From Kapaibacterium sp044224925 (lineage in GTDB: Bacteria; Bacteroidota; Ignavibacteria; Kapaibacteriales; Kapaibacteriaceae), in assembly GCA_044224925.1 (NCBI GenBank), contig JBGAJM010000001.1:434001-498000 (forward strand): a stretch of DNA of 64,000 nt, written 5' to 3'. Under the pieces are notes generated by a model. It was not told where the DNA came from. It saw only the letters and a program-made list of their open reading frames with translations, and made no database searches. The translations under genes and the position numbers were made by a program. This document shows positions 55,763 through 64,000 of the stretch, piece by piece (the first letter of the stretch is position 1; each line of letters opens with the position of its first letter).

Positions 55763-56998
55763 ATGCTGCAGTACTTCATTCGACGACTTCTTCTTGCCAT
55801 TCCAACGTTCTTCGGCTGTACGATCGTTGTGTTCTTCATCGTGCAATACGCACCGGGAGGAGCCTATGAACAGCAGATGAACGCTTTGAAAAAAGGCGGA
55901 GGGTCCGAAGGCGGCGGGTCGGCCCTTGGCACCGAAGGCATGACCATTCCTCCGAGTCAACTCGAGGCACTTCAACGCTATCATCAGGTGAACGAACCTG
56001 TGTGGAAGCGTTATGTGATCTGGTTGGGCTTGATCCCTCGTCCGGTGGACGATTATCTCACCAAGATCGGCGAACGGCGCAATGTTGGTGCCGGACTACG
56101 CGTGATCGCCAAACCGAATGCATCGGGTGTGCTCACGGTCTACGATGCCGTCGACACGACAAAGGTCCTCTCCGAGTGGAGCGTCGATCCGTCGAAGACA
56201 GAGAACAGCGTATGGGTCTATCGCAAAGAGCGATCCGGACTGTTCACGCTCGACTTCGGGAAGTCGTTCCAGTATCGAAAGCCCGTCACGGAGTTGATCT
56301 CCGAGCGGATCCACATCTCGACGCAGTTCGGACTGATCGGCTTTGTCTTGAGCTATGTGGTGTGCTTCTACTTGGGCGTGCAAAAGGCGCTCCGTCATGG
56401 AAGCATGTTCGACGCCGCCTCATCGAGCGCCGTGCTCATTGCCTACTCCATGCCCGGTTGGGCCGTTGGTGCCGTGCTGTTGGTCTTGCTTGGTGGCGGG
56501 AGCTTCCTGCAGATCTTTCCGACAGGGGGCTTTCAGTCCAACGATTACGACACACTCACCCTGATCGAGAAGATCGGCGATCGCATGTGGTACTTCGTGT
56601 TACCGACCATTGCCTACACCATTGGCGGGTTCGCATCGCTGACGCTGCTCATGAAGAACTCGTTGCTTGATACGCTCGGACAGGATTACATCCGTACGGC
56701 GTATGCAAAGGGTCTGCGTGAGCAACGTGTGATCTGGATGCACGGCATGCGGAACTCCATCATTCCATTGATGGCAACGATCGGTGGAGTGATCTCCATT
56801 TTCCTGGCCAGCAACTATCTGATCGAAGTGGCCTTCAATATCGAAGGGATCGGCAAACTGTCGTTCGATGCCATCGTGTATCGCGATTCGAATGTCTTCT
56901 TTGCCTTTACGGTGATCAACGTGATCATCACGCTGATCGGCTCCATCATTTCTGACTTCATGCTCGCGCTGGTCGACCCGCGCATTCGCTTCCGCTAA
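55763..56998 (+). CDS. oppB: Peptide ABC importer permease, YejB-like
   Basis: 411 residues. The first helix and LPTFFGCTIVVFFIVQYAPG-type start are followed by a long extracytoplasmic insert (about residues 30-190) containing a Gly-rich loop and LFTLDFGKSF, as in YejB; standard OppB is about 310 residues. Five helices follow, with the EAA loop GQDYIRTAYAKGLREQRVIW and the end MLALVDPRIRFR. It forms the inner-membrane channel with the next gene. Three bases after oppA. Confidence 0.9.
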   Translation: MLQYFIRRLLLAIPTFFGCTIVVFFIVQYAPGGAYEQQMNALKKGGGSEGGGSALGTEGMTIPPSQLEALQRYHQVNEPVWKRYVIWLGLIPRPVDDYLTKIGERRNVGAGLRVIAKPNASGVLTVYDAVDTTKVLSEWSVDPSKTENSVWVYRKERSGLFTLDFGKSFQYRKPVTELISERIHISTQFGLIGFVLSYVVCFYLGVQKALRHGSMFDAASSSAVLIAYSMPGWAVGAVLLVLLGGGSFLQIFPTGGFQSNDYDTLTLIEKIGDRMWYFVLPTIAYTIGGFASLTLLMKNSLLDTLGQDYIRTAYAKGLREQRVIWMHGMRNSIIPLMATIGGVISIFLASNYLIEVAFNIEGIGKLSFDAIVYRDSNVFFAFTVINVIITLIGSIISDFMLALVDPRIRFR

Positions 56999-57004
56999 CG
57001 CAAC

Positions 57005-58120
57005 ATGAGTACACCAACAACATCGCAGACGTTGTTTCAACGACGTTGGAAGAAATTCAAAACGCTCCGGCGCGGATATTATTCGCTTGTCATCCTCCTT
57101 TCCGCCTTTGCCATTTCCTTCCTTCTGCCGCTGCTGATCAACGGCAAGGCCATTGTGGTCCACTACAATGGCAACACGTATTTCCCGGCCGTTCGCGACT
57201 GGGTAGCGTCGTTGATCCCGGTGGATGCTTGGGCACCGTCGACCTATCACGCCGGCAAGGAGTTCGGTCTGGTCGGTGAAGAAGGGGATTGCGACTATCG
57301 GAAACTGGATGCATTCTACGAACAGCAGAATGGCGACAACTGGGTCTTGATGCCCATCTATCCGTTCGGTCCGAACGAAGACATCACCCTTTCCGGGAAC
57401 GAGAAGTTCATCGAGCCCTTCGGCGCTGATGGCAATGGTTATCTGCGCCCCTTCGGGACGGACGACCGTGGACGCGATGTCCTGTCGCGCATGTCGTACG
57501 GCTTCAAAGTATCGCTCTCCTTTGCCTTGCTGGTGGCACTGCTCGAATACCTCCTCGGCATTCCGATCGGCGCCATCATGGGCTTCTTTGGCGGATGGAT
57601 CGACGTCTTGATCCAGCGCTTCATGGAGATCTGGGGCTCGCTGCCGTTTCTCTTCCTGATCATCATCGTCGTGAGCATGATCGAGCCGAGCTTCATGTTG
57701 CTCGTGACGATGCTCACCATCTTCGCATGGCTTGGTATTGCCACGCAAATGCGCGCGCAGTTCTATCGTGAGAAATCCAAAGACTATGTGGCCGCTGCAG
57801 TGAGCATCGGCGTACCAACGTGGAAGATCATCCTCAAGCACATCTTCCCGAACACGCTCGTGCCGGTGATCACGTTCTTCCCGTTCGCACTTGTTGCGTC
57901 GATCTCGGCACTTGTGTCGTTGGACTTCCTGGGCTTTGGACTGGCGCCACCCACACCGTCGTGGGGACAGATGATCGGCGTTGGTCTTTCCAACCTCACG
58001 AAGTATTGGCTCGTCGTCGTACCGATGGGTGCGATGTTCGTTACGCTCACGCTCGTTGTCTTCATTGGTGAAGGCGTTCGTGAGGCATTCGATCCGAAAG
58101 TATTCTCCCGACTGCGCTAA
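57005..58120 (+). CDS. oppC: Peptide ABC importer permease, YejE-like
   Basis: 371 residues. An N-terminal helix follows RRWKKFKTLRRGYYSLVILL; then an extracytoplasmic insert (about residues 45-135) with GKAIVVHYNGNTYFPAVRD and NGDNWVLMPIYPFG, features of YejE rather than of short OppC proteins. FGTDDRGRDVLSRMSYGF opens the conserved permease domain; the EAA loop is AAAVSIGVPTWKIILKHIFP and DFLGFGLAPPTPSWGQM follows. Six bases after oppB, and its stop overlaps the oppD start by one base. Confidence 0.9.
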   Translation: MSTPTTSQTLFQRRWKKFKTLRRGYYSLVILLSAFAISFLLPLLINGKAIVVHYNGNTYFPAVRDWVASLIPVDAWAPSTYHAGKEFGLVGEEGDCDYRKLDAFYEQQNGDNWVLMPIYPFGPNEDITLSGNEKFIEPFGADGNGYLRPFGTDDRGRDVLSRMSYGFKVSLSFALLVALLEYLLGIPIGAIMGFFGGWIDVLIQRFMEIWGSLPFLFLIIIVVSMIEPSFMLLVTMLTIFAWLGIATQMRAQFYREKSKDYVAAAVSIGVPTWKIILKHIFPNTLVPVITFFPFALVASISALVSLDFLGFGLAPPTPSWGQMIGVGLSNLTKYWLVVVPMGAMFVTLTLVVFIGEGVREAFDPKVFSRLR

Positions 58121-59121
58121 TGACCAACGAACCACTCCTGCAAGTCAACGACCTCAAGACGTACTTCAACATCGAAGGAACGTGGGCCAAGGCCGTCGAT
58201 GGTGTGACCTTCACCATTTACAAGGGCGAGGTCCTTGGCATCGTTGGCGAATCCGGCTCCGGAAAATCCGTCACGGCGCTCTCGCTTATGAAGCTCATTC
58301 CCGATCCCCCGGGTCGGATCATGGGCGGCGAGATCCTCTTCAAGGGTACGGACATCGTGAAGTTGTCCTACGAAGAGATGTATCGCATTCGTGGCAAAGA
58401 GATCGCCATGATCTTCCAAGAGCCCATGACGTCGCTCAATCCTGTCTTCCGTGTGGGCATGCAGATCGCAGAAGTGATCCAGACGCACGACAAGATCTCG
58501 GCCAAGGAGGCAAGGGAACGAGCGATCGACATGTTGCGTGCCGTTGGTATTCCCGATCCTGAAAAACGTATCGACGATTATCCGCACCAGTTCTCCGGCG
58601 GGATGCGTCAACGCGTGATGATCGCCATTGCCTTGGCATGTAATCCATCGCTGCTGATCGCCGACGAGCCGACGACAGCACTCGACGTGACGATCCAGGC
58701 ACAGATCATCGATCTGATGCTGGAACTCAAGACCAAGCGCAAAGAGGCTGCCATTGTGCTCATCACGCACGACCTTGCCGTGGTTGCCGAAACATGCAAC
58801 CGCGTGATCGTGATGTATGGTGGGAAGATCCAGGAAGTGGCCTCGGTCACCGACCTCTTCGAAACGCCATTGCATCCCTACACCAAAGGATTGTTGGCCT
58901 CGATCCCACGTCCACTCAAGGACAAGTCCAAACACGAGCGCCTTGCCGCCATCCCCGGCAATGTTCCCAGCATCATGAACCTGCCGATCGGGTGCAAGTT
59001 CTGTACGCGCTGTGCGAGTAAGCAGGATGTGTGTGAAACAACGGAGCCACCATTGATCGAGATCACAGCGAATCACTTTGTTCGATGCCACTTCGTTCAA
59101 CCGCAAGGAGCAACGTCATGA
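58120..59121 (+). CDS. oppD: Peptide ABC importer ATPase, first
   Basis: 333 residues. Walker A GESGSGKSVTALSL, signature FSGGMRQRVMIAIAL, Walker B LIADEPTTALDVT and H-loop LITHDLAVVAE are all present. The C-terminal oligopeptide domain carries the Cys-rich CKFCTRCASKQDVC, a pattern of OppD/DppD proteins that in some cases binds an Fe-S cluster. It powers uptake together with OppF. Unlike E. coli YejF, the two ATPases are separate genes here. Confidence 0.93.
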   Translation: MTNEPLLQVNDLKTYFNIEGTWAKAVDGVTFTIYKGEVLGIVGESGSGKSVTALSLMKLIPDPPGRIMGGEILFKGTDIVKLSYEEMYRIRGKEIAMIFQEPMTSLNPVFRVGMQIAEVIQTHDKISAKEARERAIDMLRAVGIPDPEKRIDDYPHQFSGGMRQRVMIAIALACNPSLLIADEPTTALDVTIQAQIIDLMLELKTKRKEAAIVLITHDLAVVAETCNRVIVMYGGKIQEVASVTDLFETPLHPYTKGLLASIPRPLKDKSKHERLAAIPGNVPSIMNLPIGCKFCTRCASKQDVCETTEPPLIEITANHFVRCHFVQPQGATS

Positions 59122-60128
59122 GCGGAAAGCCCTTGCTGGAGATCAAAGATCTGAAGGTGCACTTCCCGGTCTATGGTGGTGTGTTCCAACGTCGTGTGAA
59201 CGATGTGAAAGCGGTCGATGGCGTTTCGTTCACGATCCATCGTGGAGAGACCCTCGGTCTGGTGGGCGAGTCGGGTTGCGGAAAGACCACGGTCGGTCGT
59301 GCCATTGTGAATGTGTTGCGGCACGTATCACCCGATGTGACCCTGGAAGGCGAGATCAATTACTTCGATGACAAGGGGACGAAGACGAATCTGCTGTCGC
59401 TCAGTCGCGGACAGATGAAGCCGTTCCGCGAGAAGATCCAGATGATCTTCCAAGACCCGTATTCATCGTTGAATCAACGCATGTCGGTGAAGCAGATCAT
59501 TGCCGAGCCACTCGAGATCCATAAGCCCACGATGTCGAAGAAGGAAGTGGACGACAAAGTGTTGTGGCTCCTCGAGAAGGTCGGTCTTCAACCGGAGTAT
59601 GCCCTTCGATTCCCGCATGAGTTCTCGGGCGGACAACGTCAGCGTATCGGTATCGCACGCGCCCTTGCCACCAATCCTGAACTCATCGTATGCGACGAGC
59701 CCGTGTCGGCGCTCGACGTATCGGTGCAAGCGCAGGTGATCAACCTGATGGACGATCTGCAAAAAGAGTTCGGTCTGTCCTACCTCTTCATCGCTCACGA
59801 TCTCTCTGTTGTCTACCATATCTGCAAGCGCATCGCCGTGATGTACTTGGGCAACATGGTCGAGATCGGATCGGCCGACGATGTCTACTTCAAACCAACG
59901 CATCCGTATTCGAAGGCCTTGATCTCGGCCGTTCCTGAACCGGACCCATCGGCGAAGAACAAGGGTCGGATCGTTCTCGAAGGCGACATCCCGACACCAT
60001 TGAACAAGCCGAGCGGATGCGGCTTCCGTACACGCTGTCCGATCGCACGCACCGAATGTGCACAGCTGATCCCGCAGATGACCACCAAACGATCAGGAGC
60101 AACCGTCGCATGTCCGTACGTGGATTGA
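59118..60128 (+). CDS. oppF: Peptide ABC importer ATPase, second
   Basis: 336 residues. Walker A GESGCGKTTVGRAIV, signature FSGGQRQRIGIARAL, Walker B IVCDEPVSALDVSVQAQVIN and H-loop FIAHDLSVVYHICK. The N-terminal LKVHFPVYGGVFQRRVNDVK is typical of OppF. It has its own C-terminal Cys-containing segment (RTRCPIARTEC). AAGGAG precedes the ATG at 59118, which overlaps the oppD stop by four bases. The following TonB-domain gene starts inside its last codons. Confidence 0.93.
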   Translation: MSGKPLLEIKDLKVHFPVYGGVFQRRVNDVKAVDGVSFTIHRGETLGLVGESGCGKTTVGRAIVNVLRHVSPDVTLEGEINYFDDKGTKTNLLSLSRGQMKPFREKIQMIFQDPYSSLNQRMSVKQIIAEPLEIHKPTMSKKEVDDKVLWLLEKVGLQPEYALRFPHEFSGGQRQRIGIARALATNPELIVCDEPVSALDVSVQAQVINLMDDLQKEFGLSYLFIAHDLSVVYHICKRIAVMYLGNMVEIGSADDVYFKPTHPYSKALISAVPEPDPSAKNKGRIVLEGDIPTPLNKPSGCGFRTRCPIARTECAQLIPQMTTKRSGATVACPYVD

Positions 60129-60793
60129 TCTCGGCACTGATCGTACTCACCATCGGCACGCTCACGGCAACGTCGGGCGAATGGTGCATGCACGTGACGG
60201 CACGATCATCCTCCGTCGGTGCCTTCCTGCCAGCTCATCCGAAGGAAGCACCGGACCCGCGTGGTGTCCCGCAAACATTCTCGATCCGATTTCGCAGCGC
60301 CTTCAACGGCCATGCATGGTTGGCCGATACATCGAAGCTCAATACGTTCGAACGTTGGGCGGCGATCTCAACTGCGTTCACGAAACTACCATCGACGGAC
60401 ACGTCGTCGGTGGTCTGCACCTATACCGTCACCGCACCCAAGCAGGGAACGTCGACCACACTCGACAGCACAACGTATTGTTATCATCAAAGCGTCGAAG
60501 AAGAATTCGTCCCCGTGGAGCGCGAGCCATCCTTCGATCCCGCCGAACTGCAACGCAACACCGTGTATCCTTCGCAGGCCCGCGCTTCCGGGGTCACTGG
60601 TGTGGTGCTCGTTGCAGCATTTGTCTCGAAGACCGGCGTGGTGCGCGAAGCGAAGGTTCTCGAATCCGCATCGCCCCTCTTGAACGATGCGGCTGTTGCT
60701 GCCGTCAAGAACACTCGGTTCAAGCCGGGTCGTGCAAATCAACAAGACATCGACGTCTGGGTCCGCATTCCCGTGGTCTTCACGCCTCGATAG
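60110..60793 (+). CDS. Short TonB C-terminal-domain protein
   Basis: 227 residues starting 19 bases before the oppF stop, with AGGAGC as ribosome site. A hydrophobic N-terminal segment (LISALIVLTIGTLTATSG) is an anchor or signal, followed by a variable region and a TonB C-terminal domain (about residues 140-227): TVYPSQARASGVTGVVLVAA, AAVAAVKNTRFKPGRANQQD and VWVRIPVVFTPR. Like the end of the true TonB at 29758 but without its long Pro-rich spacer, so it could not span the whole periplasm in the same way. Placed at the end of the importer operon it may serve an outer-membrane receptor for the same solute (inference). Confidence 0.75.
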   Translation: MSVRGLISALIVLTIGTLTATSGEWCMHVTARSSSVGAFLPAHPKEAPDPRGVPQTFSIRFRSAFNGHAWLADTSKLNTFERWAAISTAFTKLPSTDTSSVVCTYTVTAPKQGTSTTLDSTTYCYHQSVEEEFVPVEREPSFDPAELQRNTVYPSQARASGVTGVVLVAAFVSKTGVVREAKVLESASPLLNDAAVAAVKNTRFKPGRANQQDIDVWVRIPVVFTPR

Positions 60794-60803
60794 ATGTATG
60801 CCG

Positions 60804-61697
60804 TTACGGCGATGCGAGCAAGTTCACACGCTTGCCGCCCATGACGGGCGTTACGCGATAGCCGGCGCGTTCAAGTCGACTCAACACTCCATTCGCTCCG
60901 GGCAGGTGCAACGCACCCACCGCCAGCATGATGCCACCCTTGGCGAACTCCGGACGGAGTCGTTCCACCATGCGCGCATTCCGGTTGTCGTTGATCGACA
61001 TGCCGAACGTCCCCCAATCATCCAATTCCTTCATCAGCAAGCCCACAGCCGCAAGGTCTTCGGTGGCATAGAGCGTGATGAGTTGTTGGAACATCGAATC
61101 TTGTTCGTGGTCGTTCTTTAGGAAATCAAGGAGGACGGAAGGCGGCATGGAATCAAGGATCGTTAGTTGCTCTCGTGCCGATTCCACACCACGACGTTCC
61201 ACTCCGGCACGCGTGGCGGTCTGCCACAGGAACTGATCCATGCCGATCATGCCGGGCTCATTGCTCAGTTCGTCCTGCGCCAATAACGCAACGATCATCG
61301 ACGGCTTCATGCGATCGGCGGCACTGGCCATGGGTCCCATCTTCTTGCGCAGGGCCGACATGATCAGATCGTACTCAGCCGGGGTGTAGAGATCGTGCAA
61401 TGTCTTCCCACCACTGAGGAACATGATCGAGGGATCGGCAAGCATCTGACCTGCGGCCGAATCGAGATCGATCTCGGCATACATCCGTCGTGAGGCCTTC
61501 AAGGCGAGCACGATGGAATCGCGCTGACGGAAGACGGCAGAGTCGCCCACGTGGATCGTCCCCATCACGTACGATGTAGCACCATTCGCCGCTGTGATGC
61601 GCCACAATAACGACTTCGCCGTCGTGTCATAGGCGTACGTGGCGGTCGCATCGAACAGTCCGGCCACACACAGGAAGATCATCAAGCAGTGCTTCAT
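60804..61697 (-). CDS. TraB/GumN family protein
   Basis: 297 residues. An N-terminal signal (CLMIFLCVAGLFDATATYAY) precedes the family core: LLWRITAANGATSYVMGTIH with the conserved GTIH, YAEIDLDS, GKTLHDLYTPAEYDLI, and the C-terminal NRNARMVERLRPEF and VGALHLPGANGVLSRLERAG with the second conserved His. Some relatives are proposed metalloproteases of the Tiki type. It would be periplasmic. Its ATG is 25 bases from the divergent TPR gene. The frame is open upstream, but 61697 gives the better signal peptide. Confidence 0.85.
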   Translation of the reverse strand: MKHCLMIFLCVAGLFDATATYAYDTTAKSLLWRITAANGATSYVMGTIHVGDSAVFRQRDSIVLALKASRRMYAEIDLDSAAGQMLADPSIMFLSGGKTLHDLYTPAEYDLIMSALRKKMGPMASAADRMKPSMIVALLAQDELSNEPGMIGMDQFLWQTATRAGVERRGVESAREQLTILDSMPPSVLLDFLKNDHEQDSMFQQLITLYATEDLAAVGLLMKELDDWGTFGMSINDNRNARMVERLRPEFAKGGIMLAVGALHLPGANGVLSRLERAGYRVTPVMGGKRVNLLASP

Positions 61698-61702
61698 CGC
61701 GT

Positions 61703-61710
61703 TATCTTTG
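61703..61710 (+). promoter_or_regulatory. -7 box of the TPR gene at 61723
   Basis: TATCTTTG matches TAnnTTTG and ends 12 bases before the ATG at 61723, inside the 25-base divergent spacer shared with the TraB/GumN gene. Confidence 0.5.
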
Positions 61711-61722
61711 TTGGTTGCATTC

Positions 61723-62823
61723 ATGCAGAGTTCAGAAAAATACGTGAAGTTCTTCATCCTCATCCTTGCCGCCTTCCTTTCCCTCGCCTCTGCGGGAGCT
61801 CAACCTGCGACCACGCCGTTGCAGAAAGCCGTGCAGAGTGCCATTGCCAACATGGATCTCGACCGACCCGACCAGGCACTCGAGAACTGGAACACGGCCA
61901 TCGAGCTCGACCCATCCAAGGTCGAATACAAATACGAGCGCATCATCTGCTACGTGATGAAGAAGGACTATGCGAAGGCGCTCGAGCAGCTCACACCCAT
62001 TTACAAAGACACGTCCCTGCTCGACCGCGGGTATCAGCTCATGGGCAACATTCACGACCTGTTAGGTGATTCCACGGTGTCGTTGCCGTACTACAAAGAA
62101 GGTCTTGCAGCGTATCCCAACTCCGGTCGACTCCATTACGAAATGGGCGCCGCGGCACTCATTGAACGTCGCATGGACGATGCCATTGCATGGTGGGTGA
62201 AAGGCACGAAGGCGGAACCACGTTTTCCGACGAACTACTATTGGATCGCCAAGGTGAATGCCGACACGAAGAACAAGATCTGGACGCTCATCTATGGAGA
62301 GGCCTTCATGAACCTCGAGCGTGGCTCGAAGCGCACGAAGGAGATCAGCAAGATGATCTTCGAGACGTGGAATGCGGGATTGGCCTTTGGTGATACGACG
62401 GATCCCATCAATCTGGCATCCGATGCACTGCTCGAAGCGCCGGGTCCGGCGGGCCCCACGTCCATGTCGTTCCCCATGGCCTTCGAATACATGACGGCCG
62501 TGACCGGACAGTATCTGATCCCGAAAGAGGGGACATTGAAGCGTCTCACCATGGCCCAGCTCGTCGACCTCCAAGTGAAGGTCACGCAGGCCTGGGTGGC
62601 CAAAGGCTACGACACGTTATATCCGAACGACATCCTCACCTGGCATAAGACCCTTGCCGAGAGCGGCCATCTGCGGGAATACCTGTATTGGGTGATCAGT
62701 TTTGGCGACTACCGTGAAATGAACACCTGGTTCCGATCCAACGAGAAGAAGTACGACCTCTTCCTGCACTGGTTCGATACGAATTCGCTTCCCCGCGACC
62801 GAGCGTGGCGTCTCGGTCTGTAA
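61723..62823 (+). CDS. TPR-repeat secreted protein
   Basis: 366 residues. A signal peptide (VKFFILILAAFLSLASAGAQ) is followed by about four to five TPR units in the first half (VQSAIANMDLDRPDQALENW, KKDYAKALEQLTPIYKDTSL, SLPYYKEGLAAYPNSGRLHY) and a second half without clear repeats (FMNLERGSKRTKEISKMIFE, YDTLYPNDILTWHKTLAESG). Many Bacteroidota-type genomes have such stand-alone proteins; function unknown. It starts opposite to the TraB/GumN gene. Confidence 0.75.
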   Translation: MQSSEKYVKFFILILAAFLSLASAGAQPATTPLQKAVQSAIANMDLDRPDQALENWNTAIELDPSKVEYKYERIICYVMKKDYAKALEQLTPIYKDTSLLDRGYQLMGNIHDLLGDSTVSLPYYKEGLAAYPNSGRLHYEMGAAALIERRMDDAIAWWVKGTKAEPRFPTNYYWIAKVNADTKNKIWTLIYGEAFMNLERGSKRTKEISKMIFETWNAGLAFGDTTDPINLASDALLEAPGPAGPTSMSFPMAFEYMTAVTGQYLIPKEGTLKRLTMAQLVDLQVKVTQAWVAKGYDTLYPNDILTWHKTLAESGHLREYLYWVISFGDYREMNTWFRSNEKKYDLFLHWFDTNSLPRDRAWRLGL

Positions 62824-62826
62824 GCG

Positions 62827-62858
62827 TTTGGCGACGTGACCACTCTTCCGTATTTTCG
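62827..62858 (+). promoter_or_regulatory. Promoter of secG
   Basis: TTTG at 62827-62830 and TATTTTCG at 62851-62858 are 20 bases apart. The downstream stretch CGAGGCTTGCAGAATC resembles the one before the HU gene. The secG start is 33 bases further. Confidence 0.45.
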
Positions 62859-62891
62859 AGGCTTGCAGAATCCATTGAAGGCCCTTCGACC

Positions 62892-63242
62892 ATGCTCATC
62901 ATTTTGACTCTTTTGACGGTATTCGCTGCCGTGCTGTTGATCCTTGCCGTCCTCATTCAGCCTGGAAAGGCCGACATGGTGTCCGGTATGGGTGGGTTCG
63001 GTGGACAGATGACCAACCTGCTCGGTGTGCGCAACTCGCGCAACATCCTGCAGAGCATCACCATGGGACTTGCCATCTTCGTGGCGCTGATGGCCATTAC
63101 CATCAACAAGTTCTTCTTGGACTCGGAGATCGTGACAAAGGCGCCATCCACGGTTGGTGCTGAGATCCCGACGAACACCGCTGCTCCAGTGCAAGCACCA
63201 CAGCCTACGACGCAACAGCCGCCAGCACAACAACAGAAGTAA
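62892..63242 (+). CDS. secG: Preprotein translocase subunit SecG
   Basis: 116 residues with two membrane helices (LTLLTVFAAVLLILAVLIQP and TMGLAIFVALMAITINKFF) around the conserved cytoplasmic loop (GKADMVSGMGGFGGQMTNLL, then GVRNSRNILQS). The tail is a Pro/Gln/Thr-rich stretch (TNTAAPVQAPQPTTQQPP). It stimulates the SecYE channel. The stop shares one base with the next start (TAATG). Confidence 0.9.
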   Translation: MLIILTLLTVFAAVLLILAVLIQPGKADMVSGMGGFGGQMTNLLGVRNSRNILQSITMGLAIFVALMAITINKFFLDSEIVTKAPSTVGAEIPTNTAAPVQAPQPTTQQPPAQQQK

Positions 63243-64000
63243 TGGCTCGCATCGTTGGATCCGCAGTAGAGCACGATTTCAACTACGAACGCAATTACGA
63301 TGCGAATCGTCAGCTCATGCGCATCATCGATGCCAAGGGCGAACAGACGATGCTCGGCGGTGGCAAGAAGGCCATCGAGCGACATAAGGCCAAGGGCAAG
63401 CTCACCGCACGCGAGCGCATCAATGCACTGATCGACGAAGGATCCGGCTTTCTCGAGCTCGGTCTCTTCACGGCCCACGATATGTATGCCGATGTTGGCG
63501 GAGCGCCATCAGCCGGCGTGGTCTCGGGGATCGGCATCATCTGCGGTCGCGAATGCGTGATCGTTGCCAACGATGCCACGGTCAAGGCCGGTGCATGGTT
63601 CCCGATGACGGCCAAGAAGAACATGCGGGCGCAAGAGATCGCCCTGGAGAACCGTCTCCCCATCATCTATCTCGTCGACTCTGCCGGTGTCTTCCTTCCG
63701 ATGCAGGACGAGATCTTCCCCGATAAAGAACATTTCGGACGTCAGTTCCGCAACAATGCCATGCTCAGCGCCATGGGTGTTCCGCAGATCGCCGCGATCA
63801 TGGGACCCTGTGTTGCCGGAGGTGCCTACCTGCCGATCATGTGCGACGAGTCGCTCATCGTGAACGGCACGGGAAGCGTCTTCCTTGCAGGTCCGGCCCT
63901 TGTGGAAGCGGCCATTGGCGAGAAGACCACCATCGAACCACTGGGTGGTGCCACGATGCACTCGTCTGTGAGCGGTGTGGTCGACTACAAAGTGGAGTCG
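63242..64000 (+). CDS. Acyl-CoA carboxylase carboxyltransferase subunit, N-terminal part (3' end outside the window)
   Basis: The frame runs from ATG 63242 to the window end without a stop, 253 residues of a usual ~530. The biotin-dependent carboxyltransferase core is seen: KLTARERINALIDEGSGFLE, GIICGRECVIVANDATVKAG, LVDSAGVFLPMQDEIFPDKE followed by HFGRQFRNNAMLSAMGVPQI, and MGPCVAGGAYLPIMCDESLI. The HFGRQF and FPDKEHF blocks are closest to methylcrotonyl-CoA carboxylase beta chains, though propionyl- or geranyl-CoA enzymes are possible. It probably works with the biotin carrier at 50936. The start shares a base with the secG stop. Confidence 0.9.
   Translation, partial: MARIVGSAVEHDFNYERNYDANRQLMRIIDAKGEQTMLGGGKKAIERHKAKGKLTARERINALIDEGSGFLELGLFTAHDMYADVGGAPSAGVVSGIGIICGRECVIVANDATVKAGAWFPMTAKKNMRAQEIALENRLPIIYLVDSAGVFLPMQDEIFPDKEHFGRQFRNNAMLSAMGVPQIAAIMGPCVAGGAYLPIMCDESLIVNGTGSVFLAGPALVEAAIGEKTTIEPLGGATMHSSVSGVVDYKVES

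Noticed and set aside
56600..58135. A 511-codon open frame on the minus strand
   Set aside because: Antisense to oppB and oppC; composition is His/Asp/Arg-rich and shows no motif.

Overview
The window is a dense 64 kb piece of a diderm bacterial chromosome (roughly 55-60 % GC by eye). It holds 59 protein genes, one tRNA, almost no spacer DNA, and no insertion sequence, prophage or CRISPR. Several signs point to the Bacteroidota/Chlorobiota/Kapabacteria group. LPS genes (kdsA, lptC) show an outer membrane. One secreted protein ends in a type IX secretion sorting domain. bshA implies bacillithiol. Many genes and the tRNA are preceded by TAnnTTTG, the -7 element of the Bacteroidota housekeeping sigma factor. 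I cannot name the species; a Kapabacteria- or Chlorobi-like non-phototroph is my best guess, and this is inference.

Layout. 1-5636 (+): the end of an outer-membrane barrel gene, then a packed operon of a PH-domain protein, a YhcH-like protein, an acyl-CoA ligase, a nitroreductase, a type III polyketide synthase and an isoprenylcysteine-methyltransferase-like enzyme. 5659-18495 (-): tRNA-Met(CAU), a bifunctional-nuclease-family protein, etfAB, a three-gene exporter (ABC ATPase, membrane fusion protein, TolC-like), uvrA and ftsK. 18584-21764 (+): kdsA-lptC-tpiA-pgsA-pgpA, an envelope operon with overlapping starts and stops. 21765-21954 is the longest gap and carries DnaA-box-like sites ahead of an HU gene with a histone-H1-like tail. 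22371-27815 (+): pyrB, carB, prmC and a STAS protein. 27843-33375 (+): an ExbB/ExbD/ExbD/TonB energiser, a small membrane protein, a substrate-binding-type lipoprotein and a TPR protein. 33445-40230 (+): the fatty acid and phospholipid initiation cluster yceD-rpmF-plsX-fabH-fabD-fabG-acpP-fabF-rnc. 40283-43378 (+): a very large metalloprotease-propeller-barrel protein.

43386-53732 is mixed: yigZ, bshA, a metallo-beta-lactamase-fold protein, a Popeye-like membrane protein, an M20 peptidase, an EamA transporter, 5-formyl-THF cyclo-ligase, a secreted propeller-like protein, a biotin carrier protein, a type IX cargo protein and a flavin reductase. 53795-60793 (+): a Yej-like peptide ABC importer (five genes) ending in a second TonB-domain protein. 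60804-64000: a TraB/GumN protein (-), a TPR protein, secG and the start of an acyl-CoA carboxylase carboxyltransferase gene that runs off the window.

Most genes are housekeeping. The parts most worth a second look are the type III PKS operon, the exporter with an atypical ABC signature, the protease-propeller-barrel fusion, the Popeye-like protein, a heptamer repeat inside prmC, the DnaA-box cluster, and promoter boxes so close to start codons that leaderless mRNAs are likely.
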